The notes under the pieces were generated by a model. It saw only the letters and a list, made by a program, of their open reading frames with translations. It had not been told where the DNA came from and did no database searches. From Lucinisca nassula (taxonomy: Eukaryota; Mollusca; Bivalvia; Lucinida; Lucinidae), in contig OY757011.1 in assembly GCA_963580285.1 (NCBI GenBank), forward strand, positions 162,923,908 through 162,987,907: a DNA stretch of 64,000 nt, in the 5' to 3' direction. The translations under genes and the position numbers were made by a program. Positions 55,016 to 64,000 of this stretch are shown in pieces; position 1 is the stretch's first letter; the number at the start of each line of letters is the position of its first letter.

Positions 55016-57636
55016 ATGTCTCCCCCGAAAAATTTTTTTTCGGAGAGACATATTGTTTTTCCCCCGGGCGTCTGTCTGTCTGTCCGTCTGTCTGTCTGTC
55101 CGTCTGTCTGTCTGTCCGTCTGTCTGTCACACATTCGTGTCCGCTCTATAACTTGAAAACCGTTGGAGCTATCTTCACGAAACTTAGTATAAATATAAAT
55201 CAGCATTAGACGACGTGCAGTGCGCAAGAACTATAACTCTCGCATTTATACTTTTTGAATTATCTCCCTTGGAAGTTTGTTGGTATGTATATATGTATGG
55301 GCAAATCGTGTCCGGTCAATAACTTTCTTATTTTGAGATGAATTTTAAAATTACTTGGCAGAAATATTAACCACCATGAGACGATGTGTGGTGTGCATCA
55401 GGCAGGTCAGTACCTCAAAGGACAAGGTCATACTTAGAGGTCAAAGGTCAAAAAAGGGGCCTTTTTTTCGTGTTTTGTCAATAACTTTCTTATTTTGAGA
55501 TGGATTTTAAAATTACTTGGCAGAAATATTAACAACCATGAGACGATGTGTGGTGTGCATCAGGCAGGTCAGTACCTCGAAGGTCAAGGTCATACTTAGA
55601 GGTCAAAGGTCAAAAAAGGGGCCTTTTTTTCATATTTTGTCAATAACTTTCTTATTTTGAGATGGATTGTAAAATCACTTGGCAGAAATGTTAACCAATA
55701 TAAGACGATGTGTTACGTGCATGACCCAGGTTGGTACCTCAAAGGTCAAGGTCATACTTAGAGGTCAAAGGTAAAAAAGGGGCCTTTTTCCGGTTTTGTC
55801 AATAACTTGCTTATTTTTAGATAGAATTTGAAGTTACTTGGCAAAAATGTTAACTATCATGAGACGATGTGTTGCATGCATGATTCATTTTGATACCTCA
55901 AGTGTCAAGGTCATACATAGAGGTCAAAAGTCAAAAAAGGGGCCTTTTTTTCGTGTTTGGTCAATAACTTTCTTATTTTTAGATGGATTTTGAAATTGCT
56001 TGGCAGAAATGTTAAACACCATGAGATGATGTGTTGCACTTATGACCCAGTTTGGTACCAGAAAGGTCAAAGTCATACATAGAGGTTAAAGGTAAAAAAA
56101 GGGGCCTTTTTTGTGTTCTGTCAATAACTTTCTTATTTTTAGATGGATTTTGAAATTACTTGGCAGAAATGTTAACCACCATAAGACGATGTGTTGCGTG
56201 CATGACCCAAGTTGGTACCTCAAATGGCAAGGTCGTACTAAGAGGTCAAAGAACAAAAAGGGACCTTTTTATGCCTCCAACTTTGAAAAAGTTGGAGGGG
56301 CATATTGGTTCTGGTTCGTTTGTCCCTTCATCTGTCCGTTACACTTTTGATGCATAGCATAACTAAAGAACCGTGTATGCTAGGGTTTTGAAATTTCATA
56401 TATGGATTCCTCATGGAAAATTAGCTGACGCGTATTTTTTTTCTCGTCCGGATTATGCCCCCTTCAAGAGTTATTGCCCTTTGAATTTTTTTTTAATAAA
56501 ATCTTGTCAGCAAGATATCTCAAAAACTATTGGAGCTAGAGCCTGGAAAGTTGGTGAATATATTGGTGGTGATGAGTAGATGAACTGATTAACTTTTGAC
56601 AAAATTCCGAAAAATACTTTGTGAGTTACGGCCCTTTGTCATTTTGGTAATTTGTGCCAATTGTAATGTATGCTAAAAGTGATGCATAGCATAACTTTAG
56701 AACCGTGTATGCTAGGGTTTTGAAATTTCATATATGGATTTCTCATGGAAAATTAGCTGACGCGTATTTTTTTCTCATCCGGATTATGCCCCTTTCAAGA
56801 GTTATTGCCCTTTGAAATTTTTTTAATAAAATCTTGTCAGCAAGATATCTCAAAAACTATTGGAGCTAGAGCCTTGAAAATTGGTGAATATATTGGTGGT
56901 GATGAGTAGATGAACTGTTCAACTTTTGACAAAATTCTGAAAAATACTTTGTGAGTTATGGCCCTCTGTCATTTTGGTAATTTGTGCCCATTGTAATGTA
57001 TGCTAAAAGTGATGCATAGCATAACTTTAGAACCGTGTATGCTAGGGTTTTGAAATTTCATATATGGATTCCTCATGGAAAATTAGCTGACGCGTATTTT
57101 TTTTCTCGTCCGGATTATGCCCCTTTCAAGAGTTATTGCCCTTTGAAATTTTTTCAATAAAATCTTGTCAGCAAAATTTCTCAAACACTATTGGAGCTAG
57201 AGCCTTGAAAGTTGTTGAGTATATTGATGGTGATGAGTATATGAACTGATTAACTTTTGACAAAATTCTGAAAAATACTTTATGAGTTATGGCCCTTTGT
57301 CATTTTGGTAATTTGTGCCCATTGTAATGAATGCTAAAAGGGATGCATAGCATAACTTTAGAACTGTTTATGCTATGGTTTTGAAATTTCATATATGCAT
57401 TCCTAATGGAAAATAAGCTGACGCGTATTTTTTTTCTCATCCGGATTATGCCCCTTTCAAGAGTTATTGCCCTTTGAAATTTTTTGAACATTTTTAAAGT
57501 TACTTTGCAGAAATATTTATCTTCATTAGATGATGTGTTGCACACAAGACCCGGCTCAATACCTCCAATGTCAAGGTTATACTTAGAGGTCAAAAACGGG
57601 GGAGACATCTGTGTTTTTGTAGAAAAACAAATTCTA
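55016..57636 (+). mobile_element. Hairpin-capped tandem-core element E, copy 2, inserted in the RT
   Basis: The cap ATGTCTCCCCCGAAAAATTT pairs with TTTTCGGAGAGACATATTG, then (CTGTCTGTCCGT)n. ~165 bp units: TTACTTGGCAGAAATATTAA, CATGAGACGATGTGTGG, GTACCTCAAAGG, AGAGGTCAAAGGTCAAAAAA. The 3' end is GGGGGAGACATCTGTGTTTTT, GTAGAAAAACAAATTCTAG. Element F (56270-57484) interrupts it. Confidence 0.82.
56270..57484 (+). mobile_element. Hairpin-capped element F, 331 bp units, nested in E copy 2
   Basis: The cap ATGCCTCCAACTTTGAAAAA pairs with AGTTGGAGGGGCAT, followed by TTCATCTGTCCG. Units of ~331 bp (GATGCATAGCATAACTTTAG at about 56352, 56683, 57012 and 57344) carry ACCGTGTATGCTAGGGTTTT and AGCTGACGCGTATTTTTTTT. 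The E array resumes with GAACATTTTTAAAGTTACTT. The 3' end of F is not distinct. Confidence 0.75.
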
Positions 57637-57639
57637 GTT

Positions 57640-58048
57640 TCTACTTGACAATATTTTTATTTAGACAAATTGTGGGTAATCCGATTGGTATGAATTTAGC
57701 ACCCCTTGTGGCTGATCTGTTCTTGTTTTGTTATGAAAGAGACTTCATGGTGTCCCTTTCGGTTGAAAACCAATCAGCCTTTAGCTTGACTTCTAGATAT
57801 TTGGATGGTATATTAAATATTGACAATACCTATTTCGATGGTTTGATCAGTCAAATTTACCCGTCAAGACTTAAGTTAAATAAAGCAAATTCTTTTGATA
57901 CCAAAGCCCTGTCTTTTTATTTTTGTCTATCTATTATAGATGGGTTTGTTGCCTGCAAAATTTATGATAAACACGATGATTTTGATTTTGAGATTGTAAA
58001 TTTTCCTTTCTTGGATGGTCCTCATGTGGCATTCATATTTTGCAATTA
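57640..58048 (+). pseudogene. Reverse transcriptase fragment, catalytic core, inactive
   Basis: Readable as RQIVGNPIGMNLAPLVADLF, FCYERDFMVSLSVENQSAFS, TSRYLDGILNIDNTYFDGL, LKLNKANSFDTKALSFYFCL, KIYDKHDDFDFEIVNFPFLD. The family's catalytic YLDD is YLDG here (near 57798-57810), so the polymerase site is lost. A frame change lies just upstream, where LLDNIFI is in another frame, and ~25-35 residues expected between this and the N-terminal piece are missing. It stops at 58048; the usual YGVYISQLIRFARVC part is absent. Confidence 0.8.
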
Positions 58049-58265
58049 ATTTGATTTTTCTTTTAAATCCTTTTAAGAACAAACATATTTGTGTGTGGTT
58101 ATACATGCAGATTATATGTGTGTATTTCTATGAATTAATATGTTTCAGTAATTTTCATTTACTATAAGGCATTAAAATGGCTGTAAGATCAAGACACCAC
58201 AACATTTTTTGGCAATTCAGTATGTTACTACCAGTAGTCTTTGTATATTTGGTCCAAGTTAAAAG

Positions 58266-58363
58266 ATTAGGACCCATTTGTTCCAAGCACCATAAAATTT
58301 AGTGAGCTCTTTTGTGGTCATATTGTAGACTATTCTAGCATGAACAATATGTTCTACATCGTT
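58266..58363 (+). mobile_element. MITE A, copy 5, left half only
   Basis: CATTTGTTCCAAGCACCATA, GAGCTCTTTTGTGGTCATAT and TCTAGCATGAACAATAT match MITE A. It is broken by element E copy 3. Confidence 0.65.
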
Positions 58364-59836
58364 ATTATGTCTCCCCCCCCACCCCCCCCACCCCCCACCC
58401 CCCCCCGAAATTTTTTTTCGGGGAGACATATTGTTTTTCCCCGGGCATCTGTCCATCTGGCACAAAATCGTGTCCGCTCTATAACTTGTAATCCGTTCAA
58501 GATATCTTCACGAAACTTCATATAAATATTAATCAATATAAGAACTATAACTCTCGCATTTATACATTTTTAGTTATCTTCCTTGGAAATTTGTCGGTAT
58601 GTATGTATGGGCAAATTGTGTCCAGTCAATAACTTTCTTATTTTTAGATGGATTTTGAAATTACATGGCAGAAATATAAATGTGTGGCGCACATGATGCA
58701 GGCCAGTACCTTTATCCAAATTGCTTAGTACTAGTTACTACCCAGGAAAAGAGGGACACATGGAAGATTAGTACTAGTACTAAATGTGTTACCCTCTATA
58801 AATAAGGTTGATTATTAATATTATCAAAGGTCAAGGTCATACTTAGAGGTCAAAGGTAAAAAAAGGGGCCTTTTTTCGTGTTTGGTCAATAACTTTATTT
58901 TTAATTCGATTTTGAAATTACTTGTACTTGGCAGAAATGTTAACCACCATGAGACGATGTGTTGCTTGCATGACCCAGGTTGGTACCTCTAAGGTCAAAG
59001 TCATACTTAGTGGACAAAGGTAAAAAAAAATGGGCCTTTTTTTCGTTTTGTAGGATAGAATTTTTAGATAGAATTTGAAATTCCTGGACAAAAATGTTAA
59101 CTACCATGAGACGATGTGTCGCATGCATGATTCAGGTTGGTACCTCAAAGGACAAGCTCATACATAGCGGTAAAATGTCAAAAAAGGTTCCTTTTTTGTG
59201 TTTGGTCAATATCTTTCTTATTTTAGATGGATTTTGAAATTGCTTGGCAGAAATGTTAACCACCATGAGACAATGGTTTCGCGCATGACCCAGTATGGTA
59301 CCTCAAAGGTCAAGGTCATACATAGAGGTCAAAGGTAAAAAAGGGGCCTTTTTGTGTTTGGTCAATAACTTCCTTATTTTTAGATGGATTTTGCAATTAC
59401 TGGCAGAAATGTTAACCAACATGAGACGATGTGTTGCCCTTTTTTACATTGGGTTGGTACCTCAAAGGTGAAGGTCATACTTAGAGGTCAAAGGTAAAAA
59501 AGGGGCCTTTTTTGTGTTTGGTCAATAACTTTCTTATTTGTGGATGGATTTTGAAATTACTTGGCAGAAATGTTAACCACAATGAGATGATGTGTCTCTT
59601 GCATGACCCATGTTGGTACCTCAAAGGTCAAGGTCTTACTAAGAGGTCAAAGGCCAAAAAAGGGGCCTTTTTTAGTGTTCAGTTAATAACTCTCTTATTC
59701 CTGGATGGATTGTGAAATTAATTGGCAGAAATGTTAATCATCATAAGATGATGTGTTGCGGGCTAGACCCAGGTCGATACCTCCAAGGTCAAGGTCATAC
59801 TAAGAGGTCAAAGGTAAAAAAAAGTCTTCTTTTTTT
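58364..59836 (+). mobile_element. Hairpin-capped tandem-core element E, copy 3
   Basis: ATGTCTCCCC plus C/A-rich insertion and CGAAATTTTT / TTTTCGGGGAGACATATTG, then ATCTGTCCATCTG. About eight ~160 bp E units. A 98 bp stray block with ACTAAATGTGTTACCCTCTA (also at 1186-1220) interrupts near 58720-58825. The array is cut by element G; no E 3' end is seen in the window. Confidence 0.75.
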
Positions 59837-60504
59837 ATACGCCCGTTTGAAAAGCGGTCGTATTATGTTATGTCCCCAAGCGTTCGTCCGTCTGTCCATC
59901 TGTAAACATTTCGTTTCCAGATAACTCCTCCTACAGTTTATGTCCTATCAAGCTGAAACTTCATACATAGTTAGACCATGATGTTGGGCAGGGCATATTG
60001 TTTCAAGGTTACCATCAACCAAAAGTTAATAGTTAAAAGTTTATGCCCCTTTGAAATTTTTTGTAAACTTTTCATTTCCGGATAACTCCTACAGCTTACA
60101 TTCGATCAAGCTGAAACTTCATACACAGTTAGAACATGATGTGGGGCAGCGCATATTGTTTCTAGGTTATGGTCCACCAAATAATAAGAGTTATGCCCCT
60201 TTGAAATTTTGAACGCATTTCTAGTTTGTAAACTTTACTTTTCAGAATATCTCCTCCTACAGTTTACATGGGATCAAGCTGAATCTTCATACATAGTTAG
60301 ACCATGATGTGGGGCAGAGCATATTATTTCGAGGTTAACGTCCACCAAATAAAAGAGTTATGCCCCTTTGAAATTTTTTGTAAACTTTTCGTTTCTGGAT
60401 AACTTCTACTGTTTACATACGATCAAGCTGAAACTTCATCCAAAGTTAGACCATGATGTGGGGCAGTGCATATTGTTTTGAGATTTTGGTCCACCAAATT
60501 ATAT

Positions 60505-61244
60505 ATAGATTATTCATTCTCCTAGTTGAAATATGGGATTTATAAACCGAGGGAGGTAAAACAATCCGATAAAGAAACGAGTGCGAAGCACGAGTTTCTT
60601 TAACGGATTGTTTTACCTCCCGAGGTTTATAAATCCCATATTTCAAATAGGAGAAATGTATAATCTGTATATTACATGCACTTCCATAGACTTTTAGGAG
60701 AGTTTGGATCTTGAATTTTGGATCTGAATGCCCGTTCAGTTGACTGTTTACAGCCCATGTAAACGGTTCAATCAGCGAAGTGTTACAGAATCTGGGTGGA
60801 AGAACAACTGGATGGGCGCCATTTTGAAAGCGCTTTCTACAGTTTTGAACAAAAATAGAAGAAACAAAGTGTTTCAGTGATAAAACAAGTAAAACGTTAG
60901 ATTAAATAAAGCAAAACTTACATCCTAATCAATGGTCATATCCATGTTTTCTTTTGTTTCAGCGTTGCATCCGACTCAAACGTCACGCATTCTGAACGTC
61001 TGTTGATATTTCTTAGACGCCATTACAATGACGTCATGAATAACGTCGCCGTGATTGAAACTTTCCCGCGTTTGAATAGAACAATTTCACTGCAAAGCGG
61101 TATCTCGTATCTTGTACATAAAGTAGTTCCAGCTGAAGGGATTTATTTCCCCGGCTAAGAGGAAATATTTCTTCTTAGCAAAAAGGAAAATACCAAGTTT
61201 ATGTCTGGTAGAAATCATGGTATTTCTCTGTAATGCATGTAATA
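60505..61244. mobile_element. Long-hairpin element, first copy, with CRE-like sites
   Basis: 60505-60671 is a ~167 bp near-perfect hairpin (TTGAAATATGGGATTTATAA, GGAGGTAAAACAATCCG and complements, loop CGAGTGCGAAGCACGAG). About 570 bp without coding support follows, containing CAAACGTCACGCATTCTGAA, GACGCCATTACAATGACGTC and ATGAATAACGTCGCCG. It interrupts the G array (GGTCCACCAAATTA before, AAAAGAGTTATGCACCTTTG after). Exact ends not fixed. Confidence 0.6.
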
Positions 61245-61310
61245 TAAAAGAGTTATGCACCTTTGAAATTTTTTGTACACTTTTCGTTTTCTGATGACTT
61301 CTACATTTTA

Positions 61311-61737
61311 CCTGCCTCCAACCATAGGGGCTTGAAGAATATAAGAATCTTATATGGGTGTGAGGGGTGGATTGAAAAATCCGTCCCGAGGGACACTGTC
61401 CGGCATCACGAGGCTTGCCGAGTGATGCCGGACAGTGATCCCGAGGGACGGATTTTTCTATCCACCCCTCACACCCATATTGGATTCTTTTTCTTGCATA
61501 CCTTCCATTTCTATTGCGAATGTTTAATGCTGCTGTCACTTCGGTTACCGACGTCCGCCATTTTGTGATGACACAACAGGAATGTTTAGTGACGTCACGC
61601 ATGACGACGCCCCGCATGAGGTTGTAATCAATCAGTGCATTTGTCAAACACGCGATTATATTCGATTTGGGGTCGGAACACCCGGGTCAGAACATAAATT
61701 TCTATCCCAGGGTAAAATCACGGATTTCCTTGTCTGG
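61311..61737. mobile_element. Long-hairpin element, second copy, with CRE-like sites
   Basis: 61344-61489 is a ~146 bp hairpin (TATGGGTGTGAGGGGTGGAT, AAAATCCGTCCCGAGGG, CACTGTCCGGCATCAC and complements, loop GAGGCTTGCCGAG). It is followed by ACCGACGTCCGCCATTTTGT, GTTTAGTGACGTCACGCATG and ACGACGCC. Same plan as 60505-61244 but the arms differ. Confidence 0.6.
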
Positions 61738-62013
61738 TGTGCAAGAAATATATGGGCTGCATGATGCTTCAATGCAGAGCTGAATCCGGCCCACACACTA
61801 GTACTGGTAAACCGCTTAGAGGTCTGTCCAGGAACTGCAGTGCGAGGCAGACCGTCCATGCTAGTAAACCCTATTGGTTTCATTGGGTGACAGGGCTTGA
61901 GATGTCATTTCATCTCAATGTCGGGTAAAAGTCCCACAAAATTGGAAGCAACGTTTCCAAAATGACCTTTTCAGTGTAGACGGGGACGTTAAACCTCAAA
62001 TCAAATCAAATCA
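61738..62013 (+). mobile_element. SINE-like element S3, copy o
   Basis: GTGCAAGAAATATATGGGCT, TGATGCTTCAATGCAGAGCT to GGGGACGTTAAACCTCAAATC and an (AAATC)n tail. Lies between array piece CTACATTTTACCTGCC and its repeat CTACATTTTACATCC. Confidence 0.85.
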
Positions 62014-62242
62014 AAATCCTACATTTTACATCCTCTTTATCTGCAACTTCATATACAATTAGACCATGCTGTGGGGCAGGGCATATTGTTTCGAGGTTAT
62101 GGTCCACCAAATAATAATAGAGTTATGCCCCTTTAAAAAATTCTGTAAACATTTTGTTTTTGGATAACTTCTACATTTTAGATCTGATGATGTTGAAACT
62201 TTACATACAATAAGACCATGATATGGAACAGTGCATATTATA

Positions 62243-63819
62243 CTACTCAAAGTTTAATAGGGATCACTTTTTTAATGCAAAATAATTTTTGGATGAATTA
62301 ATCAGCTGAATACAAATTTGATACATAATGATAGAAAACGTATCCTTCACAAAACCTAGTGATTAATTTTGTCAGCTGGTACTGCATTCAAGCTTGACAA
62401 CAGCAAACGTCTTGGCACCCCCAAAATTTGCCGTAACACGAAGGGATTTGGACAACTAATTTTTCACAAATTTCCAAATTTGTTTAGACAAACGTGCTTA
62501 ATAACGTGTATGGCGTACAAGGGCATCAATTACAGTACGACATCGCTTGCGCATGCTCGTAATCCGAGTCTGTATCCGGTTTTGTGAAATCAGCTTTCAT
62601 TCAGCAACCAATGCATCTTTGAGCTCCTGTAAAGTCCTCGGATGCACAGGTCGGGCTGAAACAGCACTCTGTAGCATGTCCCGCGCATGCTCAATCGGAT
62701 TTAAGTGCGGTGACCGAGCAGGCCAGTCCATACGAACGATTGTCTCACGTTCCAGGTAGGAATCAGTGACGTTGGCAGGGTTGGGACGGGCATTATCATC
62801 CATCAGAATAAAGTCCAGGCCGATAGCATCTGCATATGGTCTCACAAACTCATCAAGAATCTCATTACAGTACCTCACTGCCATTAACGTTCCGTTTTCA
62901 GCGACGTACAAGTCAGGTTTACCGTTCACGCTTATCCCAGCCCAAACCATGACTGACCCCTTTCCATAGCGATCATGCTCTGCCACATTCAAGTCATCGA
63001 ATCGCTGTTTAGACATTCGCCACACTAATTGACGTTTATAAGTGAAGTCTAGACAGAATCTGGACCCCTCAGTAAACAGTACTGGCGTCAAGTCACGAAC
63101 CGTCCACCTGACGTGAGTTCTGACAAAGTCTAACCGGTCTAGCAGGTGCTGTCTCGTCAACGGGACACGTACAGCAGGCCTCATGGCATTAAGTCCGAAC
63201 TCGTGGAGTCTGTTTCTGACAGTTTGTGTAGAAATTCGTACTCCAGTTCCGTTCATAAACTCGTTATGCAAACGCGTAGCGTTCAGGAACCGTTGACGTC
63301 GAGACTGAATCAACAAGAAACGGCCCTGACGTTGAGTTGTAGCCCTTTCTCGACCCCGCCGCAGCTGTGTGAAGGATTTCCGTGGGTAAGATGCCGACTC
63401 CACATTCGTGAAACCACGCTCTGAGACACATTCAGAATCCCAGCAACACGACGTTTAGAGACGCAAGATTCCAACATTCCGACGCAACGATTCATTTCTT
63501 CTGGGCTCAGACGGTTTCTTAATTGTCCCCCTAGGCATTTTAGTGTTTCACAAATCAAATGAAGTCCTTTTTACGCTTGGTAAAGGAACACTGACAAGTT
63601 TGATTGGTCTGTTGGAAAGCAGTGCTACGCAAGATTTTGGGGGTGCATGAATTCATTTGCGAATTGTGAGAAGTGTACACTTTTATGAGTACTGAACTGC
63701 ACACGAGTTTCTGCTTAAGATATTTATCAATATACCGAGTACAAATTCTGTCAAGAACTTATAAATTTTCTGTGCAAAATTTGGTACATAAAAAGTGATC
63801 CCTATCAAACTTTGAGTAG
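62243..63819 (-). mobile_element. Tc1/mariner element, ~1.58 kb, TIRs and TA target intact
   Basis: CTACTCAAAGTTTAATAGGG ATCACTTTTT at the left end and its inverted counterpart AAAAAGTGATCCCTATCAAA CTTTGAGTAG at the right differ at one position in ~30. TA flanks both ends (62241-62242 and 63820-63821), the known Tc1/mariner target. It encodes one damaged transposase on the minus strand. Inserted in a unit of the G array. Confidence 0.93.
62498..63538 (-). pseudogene. Tc1-type DD34E transposase, disabled
   Basis: Starts ATGCCTAGGGGG at 63538 and would end at TAA 62498-62500 (~345 codons, normal for the family). The N-terminal HTH part (LRNRLSPEEMNRCVGMLES, SQSVVSRMWSRH) is in one frame; the catalytic part (GRERATTQRQGRFLLIQSRR to RTLQELKDALVAE) is in another. 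Frame changes lie at the G run after the start and at the G run 63353-63357. The first catalytic aspartate region, normally FTDES, is FTEGS; the second (LMDDNARP) and third (SPHLNPIEH) sites remain, with 34 residues between D and E. NPIEHVWD is NPIEHARD. A TGA replaces the tryptophan codon after LVAE, cutting ~34 residues. No function expected; the ends could still be mobilised in trans. Confidence 0.92.
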
Positions 63820-63915
63820 TATATTAAACTGGGGTTAATGTCTGCCAAATATTTTCAGAGTTATACCCCTTTAACAGATTTTTCCATTCTGTTTCCGGAT
63901 AACTCGTCTTTCATT

Positions 63916-64000
63916 AGCTCACCTGAGCATGAAGTGCTCAAGGTGTGCTATTGTGATCGATCTTTGTCCGTCGTCCGTCCGTGCCTCCCCTTTGCTTTAA
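63916..64000 (+). mobile_element. 5' end of a Helentron-like element, continuing out of the window
   Basis: AGCTCACCTGAGCATGAAGT GCTCAAGGTGTGCT is the hairpin cap, followed by TTGTCCGTCGTCCGTCCGTG. Its first bases GCTCACCTGA are the exact complement of TCAGGTGAGC, the subterminal 3' motif of the copies ending at 28621, 40420 and 41774. Confidence 0.75.

Larger units (their letters stand above)
59837..63913 (+). mobile_element. Hairpin-capped tandem-core element G, repeatedly interrupted
   Basis: Cap ATACGCCCGTTTGAAAAGCG / GTCGTATTATG, then TTCGTCCGTCTGTCCATCTG. ~160 bp units: GATAACTCCTCCTACAGTTT, GATCAAGCTGAAACTTCATA, TAGTTAGACCATGATGTGGG, GCAGGGCATATTGTTTC, GAGTTATGCCCCTTTGAAAT. Array pieces at 59837-60504, ~61245-61310, ~62015-62240 and 63822-63913 are separated by two long-hairpin elements, an S3 SINE and the Tc1 element. 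Confidence 0.72.

Overview
This is animal nuclear DNA, most likely from a bivalve mollusc. There are no operons, ribosome binding sites or prokaryotic gene spacing. A few long open frames carry consensus splice sites and sit in AT-rich, repeat-saturated introns. The repeats (tRNA-derived SINEs, TTAA-flanked MITEs with a TGATCAGACGC core, and AGCTCACC...CTCTTG elements built on a ~166 bp tandem core) are of the kind I associate with bivalve genomes. The species cannot be fixed from the sequence alone.

Protein-coding content: one gene on the + strand spans about 6.1 kb to beyond 53.7 kb. Three exons are visible (6094-7590, 29869-30105, 52546-53706) with introns of about 22 kb each. All three are divisible by 3 and phase-compatible (every junction splits an arginine codon after AG), provided the first intron uses a GC donor (GGAAG|GCAAGT). 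Together they give ~965 residues of a nuclear protein: SR repeats, RGG/FRG and proline-rich parts, an RD/RE tract, a lysine-rich nuclear-localisation region and an acidic tail. It is an SR-like nuclear protein, possibly a C-terminal part of an RBBP6-type protein. The gene's start and end lie outside the window or were not recognised. The only other protein remnants are a broken reverse transcriptase split by a later insertion (54817-58048, YLDD changed to YLDG) and a decayed Tc1-type transposase inside a well-preserved TIR element (62243-63819).

Layout. 0.1-0.5 kb: full-length tRNA-derived SINE. 1.3-5.2 kb: two Helentron-like tandem-core elements. 5.7-5.9 kb: MITE. 6.1-7.6 kb: exon A. 7.8-10.9 kb: hairpin-capped tandem element with a second one nested inside. 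10.9-20 kb: TTAA MITEs, SINEs and hairpin elements, several nested. 21.3-29.1 kb: four families of tandem-core elements, including a 3.45 kb Helentron-like copy. 29.15-30.7 kb: SINE, MITE, exon B, MITE, MITE. 32.08-46.66 kb: a ~4.3 kb palindrome-rich unit present 2.15 times in tandem, the second copy split by a 5.3 kb Helentron-like dimer. 46.8-51.5 kb: foldback element, long (TG)n, more tandem-core elements. 51.8-53.7 kb: two MITEs and exon C. 54-64 kb: interrupted RT, hairpin-capped elements nested in each other, two long-hairpin elements, the Tc1 copy and the 5' end of another Helentron-like element.

The main biological signal is the repeats. At least eight tandem-core families share one plan: a 5' hairpin cap, a CTGTCCGTCC-type tract, homologous ~135-166 bp core units, and a 3' end in CTCTTGTT or TCTAGTT. 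Some show an asymmetric terminal inverted repeat. This is the plan of Helentron-associated non-autonomous elements such as Drosophila DINE-1. One insertion can be checked against its own empty site inside the duplicated unit.
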